NCBI GenBank assembly: GCA_044346445.1
Contig: JBIIZD010000073.1
Span: 1-14,827 of the forward strand
Reading direction: 5' to 3'
DNA from: CAISGS01 sp044346445
GTDB taxonomy: Bacteria; Pseudomonadota; Alphaproteobacteria; Caulobacterales; Caulobacteraceae
Length of the DNA stretch: 14,827 nt
Shown: positions 6,536-12,593 of the stretch, piece after piece
Numbering within the stretch: the stretch's first letter is position 1
Layout: each line of letters starts with the position of its first letter
Translations under genes and position numbers: made by a program
Notes under the pieces: model-generated
The model's input: only the letters and a program-made list of their open reading frames with translations
Told to the model about the DNA's origin: nothing
The model's database searches: none

Positions 6536-6898
6536 CTATCTTGCCGCTGAGGCAGCGCCGGACCCACAGTTTTTAAGGGTCTGGGCCTGTTGGATCGCCG
6601 CTTGCTCGCCCTTAAGTCGCGCTATTTCAGGCGCAACATTGGATCCCGACAGCGACGAGACCGGCAGCCCAAGAAAGATCACGCCAATCGTATCATTGGA
6701 ACGGGCCTTACTTTGCTGTGTCGAGGCCGCGACCAGAGCCGAGGCCAGTCGCCCCGATTCGGCGGCCATCTGGTCGCAGGTCCAGGACTGATACTGCATG
6801 TTGGAGACATAAGCTGGCGCGATGTTTTCAGGCGCGGTGGCGCAGCCACCAATCGTCAATGTAACCAAGACTATTGCAGCGACTGCAAATTTTTTCAT
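6536..6898 (-). CDS. Small lipoprotein, probable moron (lysogenic cargo) gene
   Basis: From the ATG at 6898 the product has 120 residues; a second in-frame ATG at 6910 would add MVLK. A typical lipoprotein signal is present: MKK, a hydrophobic core (FAVAAIVLVTLTI) and a lipobox, IGGC, with the acceptor Cys at 19. The mature part includes a YQSWTCDQMAAESGRLASAL helix, a hydrophobic stretch (TIGVIFLGLPVSSL) and a final NVAPEIARLKGEQAAIQQAQ helix with a late Cys. Similar small lipoproteins occur in alphaproteobacteria and their phages without known function. The gene stands alone against its neighbours, with its own terminator and a 200-bp upstream region, inside the lysogeny switch. This is the usual setting of a moron expressed from the prophage, perhaps altering the cell envelope; that role is inference. 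Confidence 0.83.
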   Translation of the reverse strand: MKKFAVAAIVLVTLTIGGCATAPENIAPAYVSNMQYQSWTCDQMAAESGRLASALVAASTQQSKARSNDTIGVIFLGLPVSSLSGSNVAPEIARLKGEQAAIQQAQTLKNCGSGAASAAR

Positions 6899-7012
6899 TT
6901 TCAACACCATATCTTAGCCGCAGCCATGGCCGCGCGCAGTTGATCCATATTGCATTAGGACACACGCTCGCCGGGCATTCAAACTTTTTATGTCCAGCGG
7001 GTTATAAGCTGA

Positions 7013-7032
7013 GAATTCAAAAAATTGAATTC
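7013..7032. promoter_or_regulatory. 20-bp palindrome upstream of the rightward promoter
   Basis: GAATTCAA-AAAA-TTGAATTC has perfect 8-bp arms around four A residues. It ends one base before operator 3 and lies 23 bp upstream of the -35 box, a usual distance for an activator or a second repressor site. As RNA it would form only an AT-rich hairpin without a T-run, so a DNA-binding role is more likely. Confidence 0.45.
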
Positions 7033-7033
7033 A

Positions 7034-7046
7034 TTACGCAACGTTA
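7034..7046. promoter_or_regulatory. Operator site 3
   Basis: TTACGCAACGTTA is a 12-of-13 match to site 2 and is close to the reverse complement of the site 1 pattern. It lies 9 bp upstream of the -35 box of the rightward promoter and begins 33 bp before site 4, the same spacing as the pair at 6001/6034. Confidence 0.65.
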
Positions 7047-7055
7047 TTTTTGCTG

Positions 7056-7085
7056 TTGACATTTTATAACGCTCGGTAATAAATT
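7056..7085 (+). promoter_or_regulatory. Sigma70-type promoter of the rightward operon
   Basis: A perfect -35 box, TTGACA, is at 7056-7061. The -10 is less clear: TAATAA at 7077-7082 (15 bp spacing) or TAAATT at 7080-7085 (18 bp). It points to the first gene of the rightward operon, whose ATG is about 40 bp downstream. Operator-like site 4 overlaps the spacer and -10, so bound repressor would block RNA polymerase. Confidence 0.65.
7067..7079. promoter_or_regulatory. Operator site 4 (degenerate), over the promoter
   Basis: TAACGCTCGGTAA differs from the perfect palindrome TAACGCTGCGTTA at three bases, and its left half-site TAACGC is intact. It starts 33 bp after site 3, matching the spacing of the other pair, and covers the spacer and part of the -10 of the rightward promoter. 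Confidence 0.5.
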
Positions 7086-7123
7086 TTGAGGCCACTCCGG
7101 CAAACTCCATGAGGCCCGCCCCC

Positions 7124-7426
7124 ATGACCGATAATATTGTTACCTTCCCCGGCACCCAGGCTCCGCAGGCCTTTAGAGGGCCGGAAGCCAAAACCAGCGA
7201 TCAGCTTTTGAACGAGCTGGTTGCCGCCGCTAATGCCAAGGGCCGCGCCCTGAGCGCCGCGCGCTGGGACCGCGAACGCGGTTCGCGGCCCCTCGCCATG
7301 CTGCATTTCGATCTCGCCGGACCCGGCCTTGACTATATCGCCGCCCAGGCCCCGCGCCTGTTCTGGATTGGCCTCGCCGCCGCCGTCATGGCCGCTGGCC
7401 TTATTCAAGCGGGGGTCTGGGGATGA
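7124..7426 (+). CDS. Small protein with C-terminal membrane helix, unknown function
   Basis: The product has 100 residues from ATG 7124, chosen because GAGG (7111-7114) lies nine bases upstream. An earlier in-frame ATG at 7109 has no ribosome site. The N-terminal part is soluble (MTDNIVTFPGTQAPQAF and a helix SDQLLNELVAAANAKGRALS). The C-terminus is a single hydrophobic segment, LFWIGLAAAVMAAGLIQAGV, ending almost at the stop, as in a tail-anchored inner-membrane protein. It is the first gene after the operator-controlled promoter and overlaps the next gene by ATGA. I do not recognise a family. Confidence 0.72.
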   Translation: MTDNIVTFPGTQAPQAFRGPEAKTSDQLLNELVAAANAKGRALSAARWDRERGSRPLAMLHFDLAGPGLDYIAAQAPRLFWIGLAAAVMAAGLIQAGVWG

Positions 7427-7632
7427 GAAAAAAATTCCAAAATGTCGGGGTGCTGCAGATTTTTGACGCGCCAGATGGCACGGGCATGCAGTTTGTCGCA
7501 AGCGATGCATTTTACGCTCAGCCAGATCACTTCCAAAAATTCGTGATCGAGGAGGCCATTGAGATGTTTAAAATCTGCCTCGAGAATTACGAAACAGAGG
7601 CGGAGACCTTCAAGACGAAGGGCAATGCATGA
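7423..7632 (+). CDS. Small acidic protein, unknown function
   Basis: This 69-residue product begins MRKKFQNVGVLQIFDAPDGT and ends in an acidic helix (FVIEEAIEMFKICLENYETE). No signal or membrane segment is present. It starts in an ATGA overlap with the preceding gene and ends in an ATGA overlap with the ligase gene, which supports it as a real, coupled gene. The DNA is more AT-rich than its neighbours. No family was recognised. Confidence 0.72.
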   Translation: MRKKFQNVGVLQIFDAPDGTGMQFVASDAFYAQPDHFQKFVIEEAIEMFKICLENYETEAETFKTKGNA

Positions 7633-8480
7633 CTGACCAGTTCAGCCCCATGCTTGCCGCCAAGGCCCCGGCCGATCTTAGGGCCCTGTTTAAGGACCTG
7701 CCCAAGGGCGTACAGATTGTTGTCCAGCCCAAGCTGGATGGGGTCCGGGCCTTGGTGCGGGGCGGCATCGTCTTGAGCCGCAGCCTAAAGCCCATCCCTA
7801 ATGCCTATGTCCAGCAACAATTTGGCAGGCCGGAATTTGAGGGCCTTGATGGCGAATTGATTGTCGGCTCCGCCAAAGATGGCCAGACCTTCCGCCGCAC
7901 CACGGCGGCGGTCATGAGCCGCGCCGGGGACATTCCGAATCTGACCTTTTACGTCTTTGACAATTTTGATTGGGACATGTCACCCTACTTCGCTCGCCGC
8001 ATGGATTTTGTTAGCGCTACAGTGTCTTGGCCCGCTTGGTCTGCGCGCCGTGCTATCTTCCCAATTGAGCAGCATGATGTCAAAACTGCAGACGAACTTC
8101 TTGCGCACTATGCCGACTTTTTAAGCCAAGGCTATGAAGGCCTGATCCTACGCCGCGATGACGCGCCCTATAAGTTTGGCCGGTCTACAACATCTGAAGC
8201 CTATTTGCTCAAGCTAAAGCCGACCGAGGATGCCGAGGCCTTAGTCATTGGCACTTCGATTCGCCTGCGCGATGGGGCGCTAAGCGCGCTTCGATGCAGA
8301 AACATTGATGGGCAAGAATTCAGGCTTGGCGCTGGGTTTTCAGAGGCTGACCGCCAGACCCTGCCGGACCTGAACCCGATCGGCAAGATTATCAAATATG
8401 CCTATTCGCCCGGCGCATACACAGCCGCGCCCCGCCACCCGGTTTTCTTGGGCTTTCGAGATAAGAGGGACTTAGCATGA
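7629..8480 (+). CDS. ATP-dependent DNA ligase (small phage type)
   Basis: This 283-residue nucleotidyltransferase-superfamily ligase would seal nicks in phage DNA via a lysyl-AMP intermediate. Motif I is KLDG with nucleophile K35. Motif III is GLDGELIVG (72-80). Motif IIIa is the TFYVFDNFD stretch (106-114). Motif IV is EGLILR (170-175). Motif V is LLKLK (193-197). A short C-terminal OB-like region follows (DAEALVIGTSIRLRDGALSA onward), and no N-terminal DNA-binding domain is present, like other minimal phage ligases. The host's own ligase would be NAD-dependent LigA. The gene is coupled by ATGA at both ends. An RNA ligase is less likely given the order and sequence of the motifs. It fits lagging-strand or repair work for the element's own replication machinery. 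Confidence 0.9.
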   Translation: MTDQFSPMLAAKAPADLRALFKDLPKGVQIVVQPKLDGVRALVRGGIVLSRSLKPIPNAYVQQQFGRPEFEGLDGELIVGSAKDGQTFRRTTAAVMSRAGDIPNLTFYVFDNFDWDMSPYFARRMDFVSATVSWPAWSARRAIFPIEQHDVKTADELLAHYADFLSQGYEGLILRRDDAPYKFGRSTTSEAYLLKLKPTEDAEALVIGTSIRLRDGALSALRCRNIDGQEFRLGAGFSEADRQTLPDLNPIGKIIKYAYSPGAYTAAPRHPVFLGFRDKRDLA

Positions 8481-8716
8481 CCCCCATTCCCCACCGCTAT
8501 GCTTTTCGCATCATGCCGCCGCGCAGGCGCGCTTGGTTTGGCGAGTTTTATGCCCTGCGTCACGCCCTGATCGGGGTTGCGCAGATCGGCTTCCAGATCG
8601 GCTTGATCATGGCCCTGATCGGGGCCTTGGCCTGCTTGATGTCTTACAGCTATCAAGCCGGATGGGACGGCATGGCCGAGCGCCTCGCCGCCAGCTGGCC
8701 GGAGGGCAGGTCATGA
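8477..8716 (+). CDS. Small membrane protein, unknown function
   Basis: This 79-residue protein has a basic N-terminus (IMPPRRRAW) and a long hydrophobic segment, IGFQIGLIMALIGALACLMS, at about residues 37-56, with possible weak amphipathic helices on either side. ATGA overlaps with the ligase upstream and the next gene downstream support it. The basic N-terminus suggests an N-in membrane protein. It could be a holin-like or superinfection-related protein, but nothing in the sequence shows this. Confidence 0.7.
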   Translation: MTPIPHRYAFRIMPPRRRAWFGEFYALRHALIGVAQIGFQIGLIMALIGALACLMSYSYQAGWDGMAERLAASWPEGRS

Positions 8717-9060
8717 GCGCCCAGCCCCGCCTAGATCTTGCTCCGGCCCGGGCCAGTCAGGCTCCAGACACAGGCCTTGCGCCGGTCGCGGCTAATGACC
8801 TAGCGCCCGGCACGGTGATCTTGGCCTTTGCCGATACCGCTCCGGCCTCGGCCTATCGCAGTCATCACATGTTCAGCCCGCCGCCTGCCAAGGTGGCCGA
8901 GGCCATCATGCGCCGCCTGACCTGTCCGGCAGATGATCTGGAGATCAAGACCAATCAAAAGACCGGCAATGTCGGCATCTTTACATCCACCCACGGCCTG
9001 GTCGCCGCCGTCTGGGGCCTCGATGCCCAGACCCTGCGCGCCGCTCTAGACCGATTTTAA
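8713..9060 (+). CDS. Protein of unknown function (115 residues)
   Basis: The frame is open from 8533, but the ATG at 8713 lies in an ATGA overlap with the preceding stop and follows the GGAGGGCAGG stretch, so it is the start. The N-terminus is a low-complexity Pro/Ala-rich linker (RLDLAPARASQAPDTGLAPV). The rest looks folded: TVILAFADTAPASAY, MFSPPPAKVAEAIMRRLTCP, then DDLEIKTNQKTGNVGIFTST. No membrane segment and no recognised family. It is followed by a 15-bp gap and a micro-ORF. Confidence 0.7.
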   Translation: MSAQPRLDLAPARASQAPDTGLAPVAANDLAPGTVILAFADTAPASAYRSHHMFSPPPAKVAEAIMRRLTCPADDLEIKTNQKTGNVGIFTSTHGLVAAVWGLDAQTLRAALDRF

Positions 9061-9075
9061 TCAAACAGAGGGACC

Positions 9076-9147
9076 ATGACAACCCAGACCCAGCCAGAGC
9101 CTGCCCTTGAGCCGCTTGATGAAGCCCCGTGGACAATACCCGCTTAA
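9076..9147 (+). CDS. Micro-ORF encoding a 23-residue peptide
   Basis: ATG at 9076 is preceded by AGAGGG (9067-9072), a good ribosome site that no other gene explains. The peptide begins MTTQTQPEPALEPLDEAPWT and ends at TAA 9147; it is acidic and proline-rich. It lies between the preceding gene (stop 9060) and the Ala-rich gene (start 9215). It could be a leader peptide, or the remnant start of a gene that once continued into the next one: the next frame is open from about 9107, so a single frameshift would join them. The strong ribosome site is observed; function is unknown. Confidence 0.45.
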   Translation: MTTQTQPEPALEPLDEAPWTIPA

Positions 9148-9214
9148 ACCGTCTGACCCCCGACATCACCCCACCAGGGACCGGGCGCGGCCTAAGAAGC
9201 GGCCCGGAGACTTT

Positions 9215-9697
9215 GTGACCCAACCCATCACCCTGACCTTAGCGCAACTGTGCAAGCTCAAGCCTTGCGACCTAGAGCCTTACGAGCCTTTGTTCGAAGG
9301 CAAGCGCTCCGTGTCTGTCCGGGAAGCCTTAGAGGCTGGCGTCTCTATATCGGACCTGCTCGGGGTCGCAGGTAAACTCGACCTTAAGCCCCAGATCGTG
9401 ACCTTTGCGGCCAAGGTCGCGCGAGAGGTTGCGCACCTTAATTCTGACCCGAGCGTCATGGCCGCTATTGAGGCCGCAGAGGCATGGGTACGCGATCCGA
9501 GCGAAGGCAATAGAGAGGCGCCGGCGGATGCGGCGGCGGATGCGGCGGATGCGGCGAGTGCGGCGAGTGCGGCGGTTGCGGCGGAGCAGGCGGCGTGGGC
9601 GGCGGTGTGGGCGGCGGGTGTCGCACTACCAGAGCAACGTATTCGAGCGATATTCGCAGAGGTCTTCGACCCTCAAACACAGGAGCCAAGCACATGA
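9215..9697 (+). CDS. Ala-rich repeat protein of a phage helical family, unknown function
   Basis: I choose GTG 9215, which has GGAG five bases upstream; the frame is open from 9107 without a ribosome site. The 160-residue product begins MTQPITLTLAQLCKLKPCDL. The N-terminal half resembles phage proteins of the LxxLxxxxxCxxxLxxFxxxFG type that are followed by Ala-rich tandem repeats. This resemblance is from memory and says nothing of function. Residues 104-135 are (Ala-Ala-X) repeats with X = D, D, S, S, V, E, W, V, G. All alanines there use GCG, unlike the GCC-rich surroundings. The gene overlaps the next by ATGA. Confidence 0.72.
   Translation: MTQPITLTLAQLCKLKPCDLEPYEPLFEGKRSVSVREALEAGVSISDLLGVAGKLDLKPQIVTFAAKVAREVAHLNSDPSVMAAIEAAEAWVRDPSEGNREAPADAAADAADAASAASAAVAAEQAAWAAVWAAGVALPEQRIRAIFAEVFDPQTQEPST
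9524..9619 (+). repeat. GCG-rich trinucleotide / 9-bp tandem repeat in coding sequence
   Basis: This stretch of 32 codons is mostly GCG-GCG-NNN units. GCGGCGGAT and GCGGCGAGT are each repeated in tandem. The period is 9 bp, so length changes would keep the reading frame. The exclusive use of GCG suggests expansion by replication slippage. Confidence 0.8.
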
Positions 9698-10059
9698 CAC
9701 AACACACATTCCCAGAACCCCAGCCAATCAATTGGGATGCGCTGGATGCGGGCGACACGGTTTGGATTAAGGGCAAGGTCGGTACCCGAACAACTAATCT
9801 TCACAGCCAAAGAAAAGAGCTAGTTTTTGGTTACGGGCCTTGGTTTGATGAACTAACCAATTTTGAATTCCTTGGCCACGTCATCAAGGCCCCGAGACCG
9901 ATTGCCGTGGGGGATACGGTCAGCATTGTCGGAAGGGTACCGGGTCACTGGGTGGTTTTAGCTTTAGATGATGACGTGGCATGGCTACGGCACACTGCGT
10001 CTTCATGGTCTCGTCGTGAAAGTGTGCAATTAGCCGATCTCGTGAGGGCCGAGCCATGA
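9694..10059 (+). CDS. Protein of unknown function, beta-rich (121 residues)
   Basis: ATG 9694 is in an ATGA overlap with the Ala-rich gene and has AGGAG eight bases upstream; the open frame before it is a shadow of the repeat gene. The product begins MTQHTFPEPQPINWDALDAG. It has two similar segments, AGDTVWIKGKVG and VGDTVSIVGRVPG, which look like repeated beta-hairpin or OB/SH3-like strands. No membrane segment. The second half of the gene is less GC-rich than its neighbours. No family recognised. Confidence 0.72.
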   Translation: MTQHTFPEPQPINWDALDAGDTVWIKGKVGTRTTNLHSQRKELVFGYGPWFDELTNFEFLGHVIKAPRPIAVGDTVSIVGRVPGHWVVLALDDDVAWLRHTASSWSRRESVQLADLVRAEP

Positions 10060-10598
10060 TCGAGAGGCGGATTGTTGAATACAAAATGCTACGTGTCAGC
10101 GGGAACGCTATGACTACGGAAGCTGTAAATAAAGAAATAGCCGATGGGTTTCAACCCTATGGGTCAAAGATACATATCGAAACCGGCTCCAATTTTTTTC
10201 ATTTCTATCTGCCTATGGTCCGCTACGCCGAGCCGGAACCGGACAATAAACTAGCGCAACTGGCGTTCGCGCTGGCAAAGCGCGTCAAGGGCCTTAACCC
10301 GCCGTCAAAGTACAGTCAGTTCCACGATCCCGCCGACGCCATTCTTGCTATCGAGGCCGGGGGCGACAACGGATGGAAGCCGGAACCGGACAACGCCGCC
10401 TTGCAGACCGAGATCGAACGGCTGCGGGCGGTCGTCGCCAAGTTTGAAGCTGAGCTTGGTGACTGGCACGATTGCGCAAGAATTGACGCTAAAATGAGCG
10501 GTCCAGTATTAATGGGATGGGACAGACGGCAATTAGATCGGTGTTGGGAAAAGCATATTCGAAACCGGCCAGCCGACCAGACCGGGGGTGAGGGATGA
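10056..10598 (+). CDS. DUF1737-like protein with C-terminal coiled coil
   Basis: This 180-residue product starts in an ATGA overlap. Residues about 5-55 (IVEYKMLRVSG, then TTEAVNKEIADGFQPYGSKI) match the pattern of DUF1737, a small domain common in phage proteins and of unknown function. A helical middle follows (LAQLAFALAKRVKGL), then a coiled-coil segment (ALQTEIERLRAVVAKFEAEL) and a Trp/Arg-rich tail. The 16-bp sequence agccggaaccggacaa occurs twice in frame (10231-10246 and 10378-10393, 49 codons apart) and encodes the linker PEPDN both times, which suggests modular joining of segments. It is coupled by ATGA to the methyltransferase-like gene. Confidence 0.75.
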   Translation: MIERRIVEYKMLRVSGNAMTTEAVNKEIADGFQPYGSKIHIETGSNFFHFYLPMVRYAEPEPDNKLAQLAFALAKRVKGLNPPSKYSQFHDPADAILAIEAGGDNGWKPEPDNAALQTEIERLRAVVAKFEAELGDWHDCARIDAKMSGPVLMGWDRRQLDRCWEKHIRNRPADQTGGEG

Positions 10599-11236
10599 AG
10601 ATACTCGTGGCCTGTGAGTATTCCGGCATTGTCCGCCGCGCCTTTGCCGCGCGGGGCCATGAGGCTTGGTCGTGCGATCTCTTGCCCGCCGAGGATGGCA
10701 GCAATCGCCATTATGTCGGGGACTGCCGCGACATACTGCACGATGGATGGGACCTGCTAATCGTCGCCCACCCGCCCTGCACACGGCTCTGCAATAGCGG
10801 GGTGCGCTGGCTGTCTGTGCCGCCGCCGGGGCGCACCAAGGATCAGTTATGGGATGAGCTAGAGGCGGGCGCGGCCCTGTTTTCCACCCTGTGGAATGCC
10901 CCGGTGCCGCGCGTGGCGGTCGAAAACCCGGTCATGCATCGCCATGCCAAGGCCCGCATCAAAAACTATCAGGCCCCGGCCCAGAGCGTCCAGCCTTGGG
11001 AATATGGCGACTGGGAGACCAAGCGCACCTGCCTGTGGCTGCGCGGCCTGCCCGCTTTGATCCCGACCTATTCCACCCTAGACGCCGCGCGCGCCAAACT
11101 GGGTCTCGCCAATGATGCCCAGCCTATGGCGCGCGTCCACCGCATGGCCCCCGGTGCCGACCGCGCCAAAGAACGCAGCCGCTTTTTCACCGGCATTGCC
11201 GAGGCCATGGCCGATCAATGGGGGAGCGCCGCATGA
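10595..11236 (+). CDS. Phage C5-cytosine methyltransferase-like protein
   Basis: The 213-residue protein starts with a SAM-binding-type strand and turn, MKILVACEYSGIVRRAF. It has HPPCT at 59-63 (candidate catalytic C62, motif IV of C5-methyltransferases) and VENP at 109-112 (motif VI-like ENV/ENP). The C-terminal part contains the conserved-looking WEYGDWETKRTCLWLRGLP and a final KERSRFFTGIAEAMADQWG. It is shorter than a typical C5-methyltransferase of more than 300 residues and has no evident target-recognition domain. The family is widespread in phages and usually annotated only by similarity. It may methylate cytosine in DNA or act on a nucleotide; the sequence does not decide. With the beta-class enzyme on the other arm, the element carries two different modification-type enzymes. 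Confidence 0.72.
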   Translation: MKILVACEYSGIVRRAFAARGHEAWSCDLLPAEDGSNRHYVGDCRDILHDGWDLLIVAHPPCTRLCNSGVRWLSVPPPGRTKDQLWDELEAGAALFSTLWNAPVPRVAVENPVMHRHAKARIKNYQAPAQSVQPWEYGDWETKRTCLWLRGLPALIPTYSTLDAARAKLGLANDAQPMARVHRMAPGADRAKERSRFFTGIAEAMADQWGSAA

Positions 11237-11493
11237 CCACCCGCCCCCGCACCGGCCCGCGCCGGGGCCTAAACCGTACCGAGGCGGCAGACTATATCGG
11301 CATCAGTGTCTCGAAATTTGATCAATTGGTCGCCGGGGGCCTGATGCCTCCGCCCAAATCGATTGATCGGCGCAATGTCTGGGACCTCTGGGCTCTTGAC
11401 GTGGCCTTTGAGGCCCTGCCAGATCAGGCCGCCCCCAATAGCGCGGTCACCGAATGGGACAGGAAGCTCGGCCTTGACCAATCTGCGGCTTAA
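11233..11493 (+). CDS. AlpA/excisionase-like HTH protein
   Basis: The protein has 86 residues from ATG 11233, which lies in an ATGA overlap with the preceding stop. The core GLNRTEAADYIGISVSKFDQ, then LVAGGLMPPPKSIDRRNVWD, is the winged-helix/MerR-like layout of AlpA and phage excisionases: a helix-turn-helix, a proline-rich wing, then an R..VWDLWALD strand and helix. The integrase gene begins inside its last 20 bases, so excisionase is the natural assignment (directionality factor bending the att sites). A transcriptional activator of the AlpA kind is the alternative. Confidence 0.8.
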   Translation: MTTRPRTGPRRGLNRTEAADYIGISVSKFDQLVAGGLMPPPKSIDRRNVWDLWALDVAFEALPDQAAPNSAVTEWDRKLGLDQSAA

Positions 11494-12547
11494 ATACGTC
11501 CAGGCCCTGACCGACCGCCACGGGCGGCGGCGGCATTATTTCCGCAAGGCGGGGATGGCCCCCGTGCCCCTGCCCGGCCTGCCGGGCTCACGCGAATTCA
11601 TGGCGGCCTATCAGGCGGCGCTGGCTGGATCGCCGCTGGTGCGGTCCATAGGGGCCGAGCGCACCCGCCCTGGCAGCTTTAGCGCCCTGATTATCGACTA
11701 TTATGCCAGCGCCTATTTCAAGGCCCTGCAGCCGATCACCCAAAAGGCCTATCGCCATGTGATCGAGCGATTCCGCGATGACTATGGCGATCTGTCGGTG
11801 GCGGGCCTGCAGCCGGGCCATATCCGCAAATTGCTCGACCGCCATGCCGACCGGCCCGGCGCGGCCAATGACCTATTAAAAAAACTGCGCATCTTGATGA
11901 AGTTTGCGGTCGAATATGGCTATCGCCCGGACAATCCGGCGCGCGACATCCGCAAGATTCGCACCGTCTCGACCGGCTATCGCAGCTGGACCGAGGAAGA
12001 CATTGCCAGATTCGAGGCCCACTGGCCCAGCGGCAGCCGAGAGCGGCTGGCCCTCCGGCTCCTGCTCTATACCGCCCAGCGCCGATCGGACGTGATCGGC
12101 ATGGGCCGCCAACATGTCACCGGCCAGACCATTGCCGTGGCCCAGTCCAAAAGCCTAGGCCGCACCCGCCTGACCCTGCCCATCGCCCCGGCCCTTGCCG
12201 AGGCCCTAGCCCAGGTCGCACCGGGCCAGATGACCTTTATCCAGACCCGCGAGGGCAAGCCCATGACAGCGGCTGGCTTTGGCAACTGGTTTGCCGCAAG
12301 CGCCAAGGCCGCAGGCCTGCCGGATCATTCCAGCGCCCATGGCCTAAGAAAAGCCGCCGCGCGCCGCCTCGCCGAGGCAGGCTGCAGCCCAGCCCAGATC
12401 AAGGCGATTACCGGACACAAAGGATTGGCCGAAGTCGCCCTCTATACCGCCGCCGCCGACCAAAAAAGGCTAGCCCACGACGCCATGGCCATGCAGGCCC
12501 TGGACGAAAACAGAACAAGAATTGTTAAACCCTCCAGCAAGGTTTAA
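11474..12547 (+). CDS. int: Tyrosine site-specific recombinase (integrase)
   Basis: The frame is open from 11363, but that part shadows the excisionase gene. TTG at 11474 has AGGAAG seven bases upstream and begins a plausible N-terminus, (M)TNLRLKYVQALTDRHG, so I take it as the start (357 residues). The N-terminal arm- and core-binding part includes SALIIDYYASAYFKALQPIT. The catalytic domain has the full set: R203 (in YTAQR), a beta-hairpin Lys in VAQSKSLGRTRL, H289 and R292 (HGLR), H315 (GH) and the nucleophile Y324 (ALYTAA). It catalyses integration and excision at the adjacent tRNA-Glu. The stop codon lies within a perfect inverted repeat. All catalytic residues are intact, so the element may still be mobile. 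Confidence 0.93.
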   Translation: MTNLRLKYVQALTDRHGRRRHYFRKAGMAPVPLPGLPGSREFMAAYQAALAGSPLVRSIGAERTRPGSFSALIIDYYASAYFKALQPITQKAYRHVIERFRDDYGDLSVAGLQPGHIRKLLDRHADRPGAANDLLKKLRILMKFAVEYGYRPDNPARDIRKIRTVSTGYRSWTEEDIARFEAHWPSGSRERLALRLLLYTAQRRSDVIGMGRQHVTGQTIAVAQSKSLGRTRLTLPIAPALAEALAQVAPGQMTFIQTREGKPMTAAGFGNWFAASAKAAGLPDHSSAHGLRKAAARRLAEAGCSPAQIKAITGHKGLAEVALYTAAADQKRLAHDAMAMQALDENRTRIVKPSSKV

Positions 12548-12552
12548 CAATT
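12520..12552. terminator. Perfect inverted repeat at the integrase stop codon
   Basis: A perfect 12-bp stem, AATTGTTAAACC/GGTTTAACAATT, has a 9-base loop and includes the last integrase codons and its stop. Rightward it is followed only by TTTG. Leftward it is followed by a T-rich stretch, so it may serve as a bidirectional terminator between the integrase and the convergent tRNA gene. A recombinase or excisionase site in the att arm is an alternative. Confidence 0.5.
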
Positions 12553-12553
12553 T

Positions 12554-12580
12554 GCGCTGATTCCCCAATGAAATCAGCGC
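12554..12580. repeat. Second perfect hairpin beside the attachment site
   Basis: A perfect 9-bp stem, GCGCTGATT/AATCAGCGC, with a 9-base loop follows one base after the previous hairpin. It lies 13 bases from the tRNA CCA end. It is not followed by a T-run in either direction, so on its own it is not a classical terminator. It may act with the first hairpin or be part of the recombination site. Confidence 0.5.
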
Positions 12581-12593
12581 CCCAAACCCGCGA

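Noticed and set aside
7064..7510. 148-codon minus-strand ORF
   Set aside because: It runs through the rightward promoter and operator and is antisense to two coupled genes.
9465..9776. Minus-strand Pro/His-rich ORF
   Set aside because: It is the complement of the GCG-rich repeat and so lacks stops for compositional reasons.
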